64,000 nt of DNA from Metaphire vulgaris (Eukaryota > Annelida > Clitellata > Crassiclitellata > Megascolecidae). Below the pieces are notes generated by a model, which was not told the origin of the DNA, searched no databases, and saw nothing but the letters and a program-made list of their open reading frames with translations. Below are positions 46,673 to 60,059 of the stretch, one piece after another. Position 1 is the stretch's first letter; each line of letters opens with the position of its first letter. The position numbers and the translations under genes were made by a program. The stretch spans positions 8,854,229 to 8,918,228 of the forward strand of contig CM030841.1 of assembly GCA_018105865.1 (NCBI GenBank), given 5' to 3'.

Positions 46673-47170
46673 CAACGTTCGACAAGAGCACAAGACTCAG
46701 GTTTTAACGAGTATCATGAGTCTTACGGCAGTTGGGTAGTATATAAACAGAAGGTGTTCTTAATCTCTCTTATGCCTAAAGAAATCGGAGGATGCTTCCT
46801 TCGTTTGGCTAACGTTACCGTTAGCTTATAGAAATGTGTCTTATGGTGTATCTGTGTTTCTTTTGTGGTCAGATTTTGATGGGAAATGATCTTGGACGAT
46901 TTCTTTGACAAAAAAGCGAATTATGGCGAAGTTTTGCAGAATGTGCTTTATCAGTGACGACGACAAAATTGATCCATTTTGAATTCATATCAAAGATATT
47001 ATAGCCATAACGCACGCAACGATGATATGTTAAAGTTAGAAATCTCACTGGCTTATATCCCTTTGGCTGTATATTCTCATGCAGTAAAAGCGCAATAATA
47101 GTGCAGAGAAACAAGATGCTAAGAGTTTCGCATTCTCGAATTCTCGAAACATGGTTCAAATGATATCACA

Positions 47171-47391
47171 CTCAGTGCCGTTTTAAGAGGTTTTGGGGCC
47201 ATAGGCATGTTTCAAAAAGTAGCACCAAAAAGCGGTGATGATATATTTTTTGCTCACCAGACTTTTCGAGGATCAGAAAATCTAAAATCAAACAACAAAT
47301 AAACTATTTTTTCACCGCCCACCGGGGTCCCTAAGATCTCGCGTGTGCCCTAGGCACGTGCCTACCATGCCTATGCCTTAAAACGGCCCTG
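47171..47391. mobile_element. hAT MITE (CAGTGCCGTTTTAAG)
   Basis: Ends CAGTGCCGTTTTAAGAGG / GCCTTAAAACGGCCCTG; flanks ATCACACT / ATTACACT (7 of 8). Its right end matches the element ending at 2055. Confidence 0.8.
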
Positions 47392-47985
47392 ATTACACTT
47401 AGAGAAATATTCAGATTAATTATTTTGCTACAGGCAACAAATGTTTCAAGAGAAGATGTTGCATTAGTCATGTTCTATGGCTCATTGCTTTGAGCCATAG
47501 AACATATAATATCGGTATATATACCCACCCAAAATCAGTCTACATTAAAGTTTTTGATGTGATTTATATGTGGTTATATGTAGTTTATATGGTTTATGTG
47601 GTTCATAGTTTAGGTTTATACCCTCCCCAAATATTTATACCCTACCAAATGGTTTATAGTTACAAAGGTTTATAAAGAAAGATAATAGGAGTATCCCCAC
47701 AATCTCTGGTCACTGATCTACCAAATCAAATCTGCTTCTGCCATTGGCTTTCTATTAATAGACAAATGGTTTTATAAAGCAACCGGACCTTATTGGTAAA
47801 CACTGGATACCCCTATTGCGTCAGTTTGATGAGCACGAATTTATAATGTGCATTCATTCAGTTCGACTGAAAACATTGAAATAGTCCTAAGCGTTATCAA
47901 CACGGTAAATCGAGTTTTATTATTAGTTTGTGTTATTATTTGGCAGCTTCGAATAGAATGTTACCTGGACTTGTTATTTAGGGGC

Positions 47986-48415
47986 TGTCCATTAATTACT
48001 CCAACAATTTTGGGGCAATTTTTGACTCCTTCACTTTGTCAACAACTGTCAACATTCAGTGACCCCCCTACAATTATGTCAAGAACTTATAACCCCCGTA
48101 AGATCAGTGACGGCACTCCTGAAAAGTTTGGAAGGTTATTATTTTTTGCGGTGATGAGCTCTTTTTTCTTCTTTTTTCCCATTCCCCCCTTTTACTCATC
48201 ACGTGTCAAAATGAGGTGGTGATTACATTTTGTTGCTTGTCAGTTTTTTCTATTTGCAATAAATTAATAAAATGCATGACATTTTCTATTTTTGATTATG
48301 TGTAAACAATGAAATTGTTGACGTAAAATTTTCTTGAACCCTCCCTTGTCAACAACTGTCAAAGTTGTTCATACTCATCCCCTATTTTGTTGACGTAATT
48401 AATGGGCAGCACCTT
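47986..48415. mobile_element. MITE with TTAATTACGTCAAC ends, copy b
   Basis: GGGGCTGTCCATTAATTAC to GTTGACGTAATTAATGGGC, with GTCAACAACTGTCAA repeats inside each end. Confidence 0.65.
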
Positions 48416-49452
48416 ATGCTCTCTTGATTTATACACAATAAATTATTGTGACCTAAAGCTGCAAAATGAACAGGTGCAGACTTAGAACGAACAGTAGAGG
48501 CCAAAACAGGTGTGCAATCAACAAGTAGCCACAATTCTACAAATAGTCAAGTTTGCGACCAAGCAGTCGCCATATTGTTAAATTGTCCGCATCACAAATT
48601 GCTTCACTGAATCTAATCTAATATGCAGTTTTGAGTGAAATAGTGCTTTAACACTTCTGTCACTAGGTCTCTAGACAGACACATGTTTGCAAATTGATGA
48701 CACAAAAATTATTATAATGTTACTGAGAAGGTATTACGAATCCATTGTTTCACTAGATACCGGTACTTTCCTTTTGCTAAGACTTTTACCCATTATTCCG
48801 CCATTGTTAAGATGTTTGATCTGTAGACAAATAGGTCATATTACCATTTGTGCTATTGTCTTTAAAGCCATATCTTTTCAGTTGAGCAGTTCGATTTTTT
48901 CTCGATAGCTATAAAATCGCTTGGGATACAAAAATATTGTGTGCAAAACCAAGTGAATAATAGCAGATATAGACCAGGCAGCTTCAAAACGCTTATGGCA
49001 AAAAGTCTGTTTTATGTCTTACGATCGCTTTATAGCTTAGGCGATTTTGCTATTCTTTGGACGCGCACATTCTTCATAAAATTCAACAATTTATTAAATT
49101 GGGTTATCTTTATAAGATGTATACGCTGTTCGTTTTTCATTCCTGATTCAAATGAATCACTCTTATTTGATTCCGTCGGATGTAACCAGCGTTAAAGATT
49201 TTTTTTCAACTTTAGCAGAAGAAAACAAACGATCAGACGGAGAAGAAAGCAACTGAAAAGTCTGGAAAGTTAAACGACCAACTAGAATGATTAGTCTATC
49301 TTTCTCAATTTTTCCGTTCACAATTCAAATTTCGTCGGTAAGATGGAAAATGTGCGCGAGTGTGTGAGCGTGTGTGTGTCTATTTATGCTATAGACTCTT
49401 TTTACTGGACTTATAATAATCCAATTCTCAGACAAAAGATATACTTCATCAG

Positions 49453-49454
<2 letters not shown>

Positions 49455-49511
<57 letters not shown>

Positions 49512-49516
49512 GCCTT

Positions 49517-49567
<51 letters not shown>

Positions 49568-49950
49568 CCAGATAAAAAGGCTTTGTGCGTCGGAAATAAC
49601 GATGCTGTGATTATGGCGAAGAAGATGATGATGTTGTTATTGTTGTTGTCACTGTTGGGCCGAATGATGACGACCACGGTGCAGATGTTTATGATGCTGA
49701 AATTGCCTTGGATATGCAAATGATGACACTGTTGATGGCTACGATATCGACGAAAATTCTGAAAGTGGTGACAATGATGTGACTACGACGATGATGGTGA
49801 TGATGATAATGATAATGACGAAGACGACAAGCACAACAAAGACGACGATGATGATGATGACGATTACGACGATTGTGATGGTGATGATGATAGTAATATT
49901 GATGATGATGATGATGATGATAATAAAGACAACGACGATGGTGATGATGC
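49455..49950 (+). repeat. (ATT)n then long GAT/GAC-rich region
   Basis: ATT repeats to about 49510, (GAT)n to about 49567, then a degenerate GAT/GAC/AAT stretch continuing into the mosaic MITE at 49.95 kb. Confidence 0.93.
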
Positions 49951-50150
49951 TGCGGCTCCACACCGGGGCAAATGATGACACTGTTGATGGCCCGATATTG
50001 AGAGCCTGCCCCCAGTGGCCCCCAGTTGGGACCCGATGATTAATGATGATAATGATAACGACGAAAACAACAAATGGTTGGCCCGATGATGATGACGACG
50101 ATTACCCCCCCAACGGCCCCCACTTAGTAAAATCCTGAGAGCCGCCACTG
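49948..50150 (-). mobile_element. hAT MITE family 1, copy g, mosaic with GAT-repeat patches
   Basis: The right end is intact (GCCGCCACTG) and the left tip is replaced (GATGCTGCGGCTCC). Internal family-1 blocks (CAACAAATGGTTGGCCC, CCCCAGTTGGGACCC) alternate with GATGATGAC runs identical in style to the flanking microsatellite. GATGGTGA occurs on both sides. Confidence 0.75.
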
Positions 50151-50244
50151 GATGGTGATGATTATAGCAATGATGGCGGTAACGATGATGATACTGCGAA
50201 GTCACAGAGTTGAAAATAGAAGGGAGATAAGAAGTGAGTCCTAC

Positions 50245-50434
50245 CCAGCAGTAGCTCCCGGTTCAAGATCGAATTCGAGAAACGATACGTTGATCCGTTC
50301 GTTGAGCGTTCCCTGGAACACGTATCGGCAGTTGACGTTCATCGCGTAACTGTTCGGGTATCCTGGACTGCTGAAGTTTCCCACGGATCCGGTCTTTAGA
50401 CTCGAGAACGTGTGCTCACAGGTATAAGCACAAC
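50245..50434 (-). CDS. NETO-like protein, exon 2 (CUB1, first half)
   Basis: Acceptor TGTTGTTCAG; phase 1 in, phase 2 out (donor GTAGGA). It encodes CEHTFSSLKTGSVGNFSSPG-YPNSYAMNVNCRYVF and ends FLEFDLEPGATA. The C...G...SPGYP..Y....C.Y.F pattern and the following L.F..F.LE strand are diagnostic of CUB domains. CUB domains are extracellular protein-protein or ligand-binding modules. In NETO proteins they contact glutamate receptor subunits. The length, 190 nt, equals 2 + 62 codons + 2. An additional Cys pair (CAYTC) precedes the canonical first cysteine. Confidence 0.75.
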
Positions 50435-51574
50435 CTGAACAACACGGATCACATATATACTTAGAAGAACTGACGATACTATACCATGTACCGGCGGTAA
50501 TGGAGATTATAGTGGCTTGCTTTATTTGACCGCAAGCTGTGGAAACTGAAAGTAGGGGCACGCGGGGCCCGGCATTCGATTTGTCATAGATGTAGCTGGA
50601 AGGGATCGGCAAAACTTTTGGACCAGCATTGTTTGAATAGGACCGTAATCAAAGATTTCTTCTCGAAACAAAGTATCGTCTTCCTAAGCTTGGACGATCG
50701 AAACATGGACATTGGACAAGCACAGCCATTGTTCTATCTGCAGTTTCAATGTTATCACAAGTCAAATGTCTAAGTCATGACAATCGTAACTGAGTCGGAT
50801 GTTCATCAACCAGATCACTCATTATCATCGTCCTCGTTATCATATTCGTCGTAATCGTCGTCGTTCTTGTCGCCGTAAGCTTCGTAATCGTGATCATTAT
50901 TGTAATAGTTGTCGTTGTTATAGTCATTACAGTAGTAAATAGTAATCATTATAGGTCTATACTAATATCGTCGTAATTTACTTCGCATTTGTAGAAAATC
51001 ACATTTTTTTATTTTGTTGCTCATTATCTCTCATCTGCTAAATTGATGTCATTATTTGAGTAATTTCAAATCCTTACTTAAACACATCTCTTCCAGCTCT
51101 TCCGGTTAGCTTGTCCTCCATTGTCTGTCTTAGACTACTGCTTCTCACCCTATCCATGGAATCGACATGATCGTTTGCAGATGGTTTTGGAGCACCATCG
51201 ATTGACAATTATTTGAGTACTAGAACTGGTATACAATAAACACGAATGACTGTTGTTGTTATTAATAATAGTAGTAATATTCCGAGATGACAGAGTGACA
51301 AAATGCCTCTCTTCGCAAACACAAATCGTTTGATTTTTATTCACGTTGACTGTTTTTATATTGTTGCGTAAACACATTCTAGCCAAGAGCAACGCTGTGT
51401 AAATATTCTGCCTGTCACATTAGCATTCAAAGGTCATTCTACTTCAGCTTCGCAAAGAATTCTAATTATCTAAACCTTCACGTTCGTTGAATATCACCTG
51501 TTTACGACCAGCTGTAATTTTTTTAGCTCCACGCTACACTGTGATGTAATAGTTAGGCGATATAGTTGTCTGCA

Positions 51575-51607
<33 letters not shown>

Positions 51608-51613
51608 ACCATT

Positions 51614-52290
51614 AGGGGCTGTCCATTAATTACGTCAATAAATTAGGGGGTTGAAAATGTTTGACAGCTGTTGACAGAGGGGGTGGGTGGGTCAAGATAA
51701 GTTGACAGATGATAAAAATAGGAAATTTCATGGAATACTATTTATTACAACGGAAAAAAGCCTGACATGCAAAAAAAGGTAATCACCACCACATTATGAC
51801 GCTTGATGGAACAAAATAAAGGGGAAAAGGTTTAATCGCTGCAAAAATAATAACCTTCTAAACTTTTTAGGAGGACCCGTCACTGATCTTAGTGGGGAGG
51901 GGTCAAAAGTTTTTGACATAATTATAGGGGGTCACTGAAAGTTGACAGTTGTTGACAAGAGGTTAGGGGTCAAAAATTTACCAAAAATTGTTGACATAAT
52001 TAATGAATAGCCCCTTAAAAATTCATCGATTTTTTTTCTGGCTGGGCCAGTCATTGTGTTACAGCCCATAGAATATAAGACGTATATACACGTTTTTGAC
52101 ATAATTATAGGGGGTCACTGAAAGTTGACAGTTGTTGACAAGAGGTTAGGGGTCAAAAATTTACCAAAAATTGTTGACATAATTAATGAATAGCCCCTTA
52201 AAAATTCATCGATTTTTTTTCTGGCTGGGCCAGTGATTGTGTTACAGCGTTACAGCCCATAGAATATAAGACGTATATACACGTCCGTAG
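51614..52290. mobile_element. MITE with TTAATTACGTCAAC ends, copy c, with a 183-bp tandem duplication
   Basis: It starts GGGGCTGTCCATTAATTACG; the inverted end ACATAATTAATGAATAGCCCC occurs at about 52015 and again at about 52195. The segment from 51909 is repeated from 52092 at a period of 183 bp. Confidence 0.65.
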
Positions 52291-52448
52291 CCCAGCAGAT
52301 AACCATCCTTGGGACGTCATAATACGCCTCGGACGCTGAATGCGTGAAATTAATTACTTTGAATAACTCGAGTAACGGCGAGAAGACCAACTTCATTACC
52401 AATCGCTTGTGTTCCTGATTCAGTTGAATAACCCACCCAAGTCTCGTG

Positions 52449-52488
<40 letters not shown>

Positions 52489-52567
52489 GATTGATTGACA
52501 GAAGATAGAACTTCTTGGAAGCATTTCGTGTCTAGCTATTGCCGCTGATGAGCTGGCAGAAACCAAA

Positions 52568-52636
<69 letters not shown>

Positions 52637-52959
52637 ATACACATGTAGAAAGATTCCGTCAGCTCATAAATATTGAAGTCGACAATTGAAAAACAACCAT
52701 CTGTTGGAGCTATACGATAAACAGGATTTTCCGCTGTTTCGATGTTGAGGTCCTGACCTTGAAATTTCGATCTTAAATTTCGAAAATTCTAGTTGAATAC
52801 TGTTCCGTCCAATATTGAATGACACAGTCGCCTGTCTACATACATTGATAGGACACTGGACAGCACTTTCTCCATCGCATAGTAGAAAATGTCGTTCTAC
52901 AGATTCGATCAAATTCCATTGATGGATTAATTATTCAAAAGAAATGGAATTTTCCAGAA

Positions 52960-53055
<96 letters not shown>

Positions 53056-53334
53056 CACGATAGCAAGACGGGGTTTTAGATGAAATGGAATAATCGCTAG
53101 CGACCTGAAACGCAAATCTGTTTAAACTTATCTCGGTCTTCGTCCGTCGTTCGAGCAGAATGCTCTGATACGCCGTCGGTCATTCTCCTCGTGTCGTTCA
53201 TTAATCTGACTGATGCGAATGACAGCGCAAAACCTTACAGTCCTCGTAAATCGTAGCCGCGTAAGTGTCTGATAAGATTCGTCATTATCTGAGTTGGTAA
53301 ATTTCCCGATAGCCCGATATTAGCACTCTCGCTG

Positions 53335-53900
<566 letters not shown>

Positions 53901-54606
53901 AGCGTACTCTTTATATATTTCTTGACGTTTCGTCTCTTCGTTGCTTTGAAATATTTGTCCAAATAAAGTTGGTTTTCTTATTTTTTCATAGCTCAGTTAT
54001 TGTGTCGTCTTCATCGTCACCGTCGTCGTCGTTGTTATCACCGCCATCGCTGTCGTCGTCATAATCATCTTCGTCGTCGTTATGACTAGAGCTGAAAATG
54101 GCTTTGTATAATGGTTAACGATGCATAAAATGTCTTTCTTTTACTCCTGGCCTTTACCTGTAGAAATTTCCATACCTTATTTTTAATACTTCTTTTTAAA
54201 TGTTCACAGTAGATCTCTGATGGTTCAATTTTCACTTTGTAGAGTTGTGAATCTAACTTAACAGACGTAGGCTACTCAATTTCACGTTTATTTTTTAGCC
54301 ACGCGAGTGATACGGAAATTTCAGGTATAAAACGGAAACTGCGTATCCTCCAGTTGCGATATATTCATAGATTGAGGAATTAAAGTATCATAATGATTTA
54401 AAATAACCAACCAAAGAGAAATTCTCTACGGTTATAAACAGACCCCTTTAGCTCGCTATAATATTTCGTTTCGGTCGGAATAACTAAAACGCCGCACTGC
54501 ATCCCGGAAACGCGGATTCATATAAATACAGATTTTCTGGGATTATTCTTATTTTAAACGTGTGGTTATCATATTTCTTGAAATAAATTCTGAACACAGC
54601 GCATGA

Positions 54607-54868
54607 GACACGTCGGAACGAATTTTCACCAGGGGTGCAGATTTTCTTTAAAAATTTCGATCTTAAAAACCTGACGAGCAAAAAAAGGATTCATCACTCT
54701 TAAAACCACTGGCAAGCAAAAAAGATCTTCACGCACGGAAGCACGGAATTTACTCTAATTGTTTAGGGGTCCAGGGGTGCACATTCCTACGGACCTCCAT
54801 GGGGTGCACTGACCCTCCGATTTTTTCCAGGGGGTGCCCCTCTGCACCCCCACTTCGTACGGGCCTGC
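54607..54868. mobile_element. Probable MITE with CAGCGCAT on both sides
   Basis: It is G/C-tract rich (CCAGGGGTGCA, GGGGGTGCCCCTCTGC) and carries two poly-A hairpin modules. CAGCGCAT flanks it at 54599 and 54869. The ends are not clearly inverted. Confidence 0.4.
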
Positions 54869-55127
54869 AGCGCATGGGGTGTCTTTCAACATCAGCTTAA
54901 CACACCTCTATACAGGGTCTTAGAATACTGACATTGCTTCGTCACCGCTCAGCGCTCAAGTCATGCAATACCCAACCACGTAATGATAAGTCATTCCGAA
55001 GACACGGTCTGCCGAGACACGGACAACAAGGAAAAGACGTCCATTTTAATTAACGTAATCCTCAGTCGTCGCGTCGCTGTATATTAGAGGTCCATTGCTT
55101 TTCGCCGTGTCTCTGTAGTCTTCGAAA

Positions 55128-55445
55128 ATGACTCACTTGGCAATGATATTAGGAAGCAATATAGTCTACTGCAAATTCTCCTTGGATTTGCACGCACGCA
55201 AAGACCTCTATCGACTCCCGATAAGACAGAGTACGTTCGCATCGACATTTCGTGATAATATCAAGAAGACGATGTTACACAGGAACGGCGCACGCCGTGA
55301 AGCGACTGCCGTATACATTTCACAGACAAGAGAACGTTTTAAACGCGATATTCTAAACCACTGGAATCAGATTCCTGCGAGTGTTCGTGAGTTTAGCGTC
55401 TTAAAATATATCATCGGTGCGGAAAATATCTGCACGTGTCATTAA
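55128..55445 (+). other. Open frame of 105 codons, possible retroelement remnant
   Basis: It starts MTHLAMILGSNIVYCKF and ends RERFKRDILNHWNQIPASVR plus EFSVLKYIIG. The end recalls the W..LP..V......F.. ends of LINE ORFs but is not conclusive. No neighbours or splice sites support a host gene. Confidence 0.25.
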
Positions 55446-55814
55446 TCTAATTGGTATCTATTGGTATAATGGTACTTGTTTGGTAAAACCCGACGGCTAT
55501 ACGACATGCAGAAGAATCATAGCAGACTTGTACTGGAAACAGGAGGCAGCGATAAGAATAACGAGATATATGTAGCTGGATAAGGATCTCAAATGGGGCA
55601 AGATAAGGATGAGATCCACTGTATCATCAGTATATGTATATGTATCAGTATATGTATATGAAGGAGCAAAGAAATATTTTTAATGATTTTTGTTTTATCG
55701 CCAGAGATTTTACAAAAAAATCGCACGCCCTAATCTATCGAATATCGATGCATGACAAACCTAGGCTATGTATTAAATTTAGCCATTCGTGTTGCAAACA
55801 TATCGAAACTGCAT

Positions 55815-55986
55815 CAGAGGCGTAGTCAGGGATTTGATTTGGGGGTATACTGTGATTTGGGGGATATAAATCTGTAAAAACTTTGAAAATCTTAAAAAAC
55901 ACATTAAACATTTTAAGGTAGTCTGATTTTGGGTATATATATACCGATATCGATATACTCCCCCTCCCCCAGTCGCCACGCCCCTG
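55815..55986 (+). mobile_element. hAT MITE family 2, copy d
   Basis: Ends CAGAGGCGTAGTC / CGCCACGCCCCTG; TSD AACTGCAT on both sides. Confidence 0.9.
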
Positions 55987-56398
55987 AACTGCATTAAGCA
56001 TGAAATAGCCTACTACACTTCCAGTAAGGACGCGTGAATCAATTAACTTCATGCATTGCACAATCAGTGTGAAACAAAGATACGTAAAATGGCCTCAAGT
56101 GTGAACAGGGATATTTGTGACGGAACAAGGCAAGGCGGAACGGCGTTCCGGAAAATCCGAAGACCGGTTTAATTTTTTATTGCAACATTAAGTTCAAAAA
56201 TAAAATATTTAAACCATGTCTAATTGCCGTCTCTTTTTCAATTTTCTCGTCTTACATTTTATTTTTATCGATGGTCCAAACTATTATAGTAATTGTACGG
56301 CCGTTACGGCGTGTTGACGACTGACTGCCGACTATATTGCATTCCGGATAATACGTTTTTAAAACTAAAAATCCTGAGTAGGCCTATGACATAAACAG

Positions 56399-56713
56399 TG
56401 GCGTAGTGTGGGGGTCATGGGAGCGGCCGCCCCGGGCCCAAAATTAATGGGCGCAAAATTATCGAGAAGAAAAAATTCTTTTTGGAGCAAAATAAAAAAA
56501 TAACCGACAGGTAAATAAACAGGATTAAATTTAGAAAATAAAAATACAAATACAATAACACACATGGAGAGCAACTACACGAAATAGTTGATGACCTTTT
56601 TCGCACGTCAGATTTTTTTCTTATGTTTAGGGAGGTAAACAGTTTCGTCCCGGACGTCACCAACCCAAAGCTGTACATTTACAACTTTGCACCAACCCAC
56701 GCTACGCCACTGG
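56399..56713. mobile_element. hAT MITE (CAGTGGCGTAGTGTGGG)
   Basis: Ends CAGTGGCGTAGTGTGGG / CCCACGCTACGCCACTG. GACATAAA occurs on both sides, offset by 2 bp on the right. Confidence 0.7.
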
Positions 56714-56790
56714 AGACATAAAGTAACAGTTTAACTAGCGCCTTTTTGTCGACAGAAATTATCGAAATAATCACCGTCAAAGAGACTTAC

Positions 56791-56881
56791 TCGTCTGCAG
56801 GTCCAGACAGCAGATGGTGATCAGAGCTAGAACGAACCAAGAAGACATTAGATCAGTCCCACTAGTACGTCTTCTCGTCAT
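56791..56881 (-). CDS. NETO-like CUB-LDLa membrane protein, exon 1 (signal peptide)
   Basis: First coding exon. Two in-frame Met codons are possible, at 56881 (MTRRRTSGTDL...) and at 56848 (MSSWFVLALITICCLDLQ). The second gives a classical signal peptide and is preferred. The donor GTAAGT (plus-strand acttac at 56785-56790) leaves phase 1. Joining to exon 2 makes a Ser codon and runs straight into the first CUB domain, so the secretory start is supported by frame as well as hydrophobicity. An upstream GC/CAG-rich stretch at 58.08-58.26 kb with its own donor may be a 5' untranslated exon. A hAT MITE sits just upstream at 57039-57230. Confidence 0.62.
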
Positions 56882-57038
56882 TACTTTCACGCCTTCAATT
56901 TCCAGACGAGTCTCCAGTGACGAAACGAGGCGAAAGAAATTGTCGCATGACAATGATGATGACGACGACGACAAACAGCAGAAAAACGACAACTCCCACC
57001 AGATCTATTATATTCAAAACATAAAACATACTGTCAGA

Positions 57039-57230
57039 CAGGGGCGTAGCGACGGGGAGGTATATCGGTATATATACCCCCTCAAATAAATCAGTCTATC
57101 TTAAAGTTTTTATGTGACTTACATGTGGTTATATGTGATTTGTATGGTTTATGTGGTCTATAGTTAAGATTTATTATACCCACCCAAAATATTTATACCC
57201 TCCCAAATCAAATTCCTGGCTACGCCCCTG
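57039..57230 (-). mobile_element. hAT MITE family 2, copy e (inverted)
   Basis: Both CAGGGGCGTAGC ends are present; the flanks do not give a clean TSD. It sits upstream of the NETO-like signal exon. A partial copy without ends lies at about 47505-47660. Confidence 0.8.
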
Positions 57231-58076
57231 CAGACTGAAGAATATTTATGAAGAGATCGACCGCCGATTCGTTAGAGATCTGTATTCGGAATTTGCTCAG
57301 TGCATGCACGGAACGGCCAAAGCAAATTGAGGTCGGATTTGCACGCATGTAGCAAAACAGCACATTTACGAATTTAAATTTGCGGACGAATCGCGCTTAT
57401 TGCATGGCCTGTGGATGAAAATGACAGCAAATCGCTCGAATTCTACAGAAAATGAGACAACCAATGCGCTCACGAGATTTAATATGGAGATAAAAATAGG
57501 TCGTTGCAATTTATTATATTCAAATGTCAAATATTTCTAATTTTCTTTATAATTATTTAACTAAAAATATCCTCTGGCATTTTAGGTTTGATAGTCATAA
57601 TATTATTAAGGAATTAACTATGTCTTGATTAAAACGGGTGCATTATACCAACGTTTAGACTTGACGCCCAGCAGATAGACCAGAATTCGCATACTAATTG
57701 AATTATAGCGAGTGCGAACGTTAGCTCAAATCAACAAATATTTGAAAATTCTTGAGTACAATTAGAAATACTTGCCTATTAGGCCTAATACTCATTTGAA
57801 AATCCATTAGAGTTGTCACACGAGTATTCGAGTTAACGCCAACATGAACAGAAAATTGTCTTACTACGCTGAAGAAGCTCTCTACGAAGAACAAGAATCA
57901 CGAATCGAGGAAACCAAAATTATTATTCCATTACGACGACTTTGCTCGCAAGATCGCAGAAACGAATTTGTGAAATCAAAGATCATTAAAAATTATACGC
58001 CTAAGGCATAATATTCTCTTAACCCGAAAGACGAAAGAAGATCAGGAACGCAGAGGACGTCGGGAAATCCTCTTAC

Positions 58077-58164
58077 TGGCTTCGCGTTATGCCCGTCGCC
58101 TGCTCGAGACTGCTCGCAGCTGCTGCTCTGAGCTGATTCGTGCATATGCTCCCGCATCCGCCGC

Positions 58165-58196
<32 letters not shown>

Positions 58197-58262
58197 AATC
58201 CGTAAACGCATGCTTCGGTTGTCATCTTCTAAGCCGTGTGCAGACGACGGTGCTGCTCGCAT
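58077..58262 (-). other. Possible 5' exon or promoter-proximal region of the NETO-like gene
   Basis: This is a GC-richer stretch with a (CTG)n/(CAG)n run at about 58161-58195. It is open on the - strand (MRAAPSSAHGLEDD..., poly-Gln) and has a donor-like GCCA|GTAAGA at 58076/58077. It lies 1.2 kb upstream of the signal-peptide exon. No domain is recognisable. It could equally be noncoding leader or a fortuitous CAG-repeat ORF. Confidence 0.25.
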
Positions 58263-58964
58263 TTACATTATACAGGACTTTTGCAGCGCGGTGAAACAGG
58301 TTGTTGGCGTAGGCTTACTATGTAAGGCCTATGGTTTGTGTGCTACGCTGTGTTTGCGTAGGTGTGTGTGTGTGTGTGTGCGTGCACGAGTATGCACTGT
58401 CCCAGATATACGGCATTTCGATTTATGAACTGAATAGCGATATGCAACTGTCTAACTGTCTGGCAGTAGTACTGACGACTTATAACTGTGTTAGTAATAA
58501 TTATTATCAGATTTAATTCATCCAATCAACCCAAGAAACGGAAATTCAACGTCATTCATCTTGTTACTGTGCGCTGTGGTTTTCTCCGCCAATTAAATGA
58601 TCGTAGTATATAGAGCCTATATCTTGCGCCAGAGCATTGGGCATTTTACAGTTGCAGTATATTGATTTTGTAGAATTCATTTTCAGTACAATGGAAACTT
58701 TTAACCGGAGACAGCATAATACCAGAGGTTTTACTGTCAAAGCTGAGCTTCGTCCTTTCACTTCCTACCAGATGATGCGCGCGAGATTAGCAAAGTGAAA
58801 ATAACAAAAAAACCACTTCCAGAATCGAAATACACGCCAATGCTTGTCGAATAACATTGTGATCGAGAGCTTTCGGAAGATGGCAGCAGATTCTAAGCTA
58901 AAATGTCTTTCTTAGATTCCGTTGCAGAATTTTTCCAATGAAATCTGCTATATATAGGAATATA

Positions 58965-59355
<391 letters not shown>

Positions 59356-59365
59356 CCAGCTGAGA

Positions 59366-59755
59366 CTAGCTCCATGGGTGCTGGTACCCGTACGTATCGA
59401 CAGCCTGATTCACAAGTTGCCTCCATCTTTCTCGGTCCTGTGTTGCTCTGGTTAGCGTGTGCAGTTCCGAGTTCCCCCAATCCACGATATCATCCAACCA
59501 CTCTCTTCTCGGTCTGCCTCTTCGATGTTCTCCATCCATTGTTCCTAGCACGATCTTCTTCATCAGTCTGTTGTCTTTCATCCCGCACACGTGCCCGAAG
59601 AAGTTCATTTTTCTCCGTATCAGTGATTGCACGATTGTTTCGTTCTCGATTCTTTCTCGTATCGTTGTGTCCTTTATTTTCTGCTGCCATCTGTGGTGTT
59701 CAGAATTCTCTTACAACATTTCATTTCAAAGGCCAATTGAATACAATTGTGTTTT
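59366..59755 (-). pseudogene. 3' end of a LINE reverse-transcriptase ORF with (GAT)n tail
   Basis: On the - strand, RRKMNFFGHVCGMKDNRLMK, GEHRRGRPRREWLDDI and TQDRERWRQLVNQAVDTYG match the conserved C-terminus of invertebrate LINE ORFs (GHV.RM...R..GRP...W.DDI...DR..WR). The frame ends in HPWS followed by an approximately 400-bp (GAT)n run. The run sits where a LINE tail is expected. Confidence 0.65.
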
Positions 59756-59954
59756 GTTATCTGAAGGCTGCAAATACCAATAGTGCAAAAATGATGATAA
59801 ATATCCCAAAATCGAAACGAATTCAAATAGCAGATTCGGTGTTAGACGCTGACTAATCTATGTCATGAATTGTTATGCCATTTATCTCAGGCTATGCTAA
59901 GCTGAAGGCTGCAAATACCAAGTGCAAAGTGCAAAAATGGCTGGAAGCTCAAAT

Positions 59955-60050
59955 AGAAGTGGCTGACTAATAGTGGTTACGTGTTGGAGCGGCACGCTGA
60001 AGGAACGAGGTTCAAGCCCCTTTGCAGCCTCTAATGTCGACTCAACCTTC
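59955..60050 (+). repeat. tRNA-like SINE remnant
   Basis: TAGTGGTTACGTGTTGGAGC, then GAGGTTCAAGCCCC (B box). It resembles family A in layout (GTTACGTG...GGAGC) but is decayed. Confidence 0.35.
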
Positions 60051-60059
60051 ATTCGCCAG

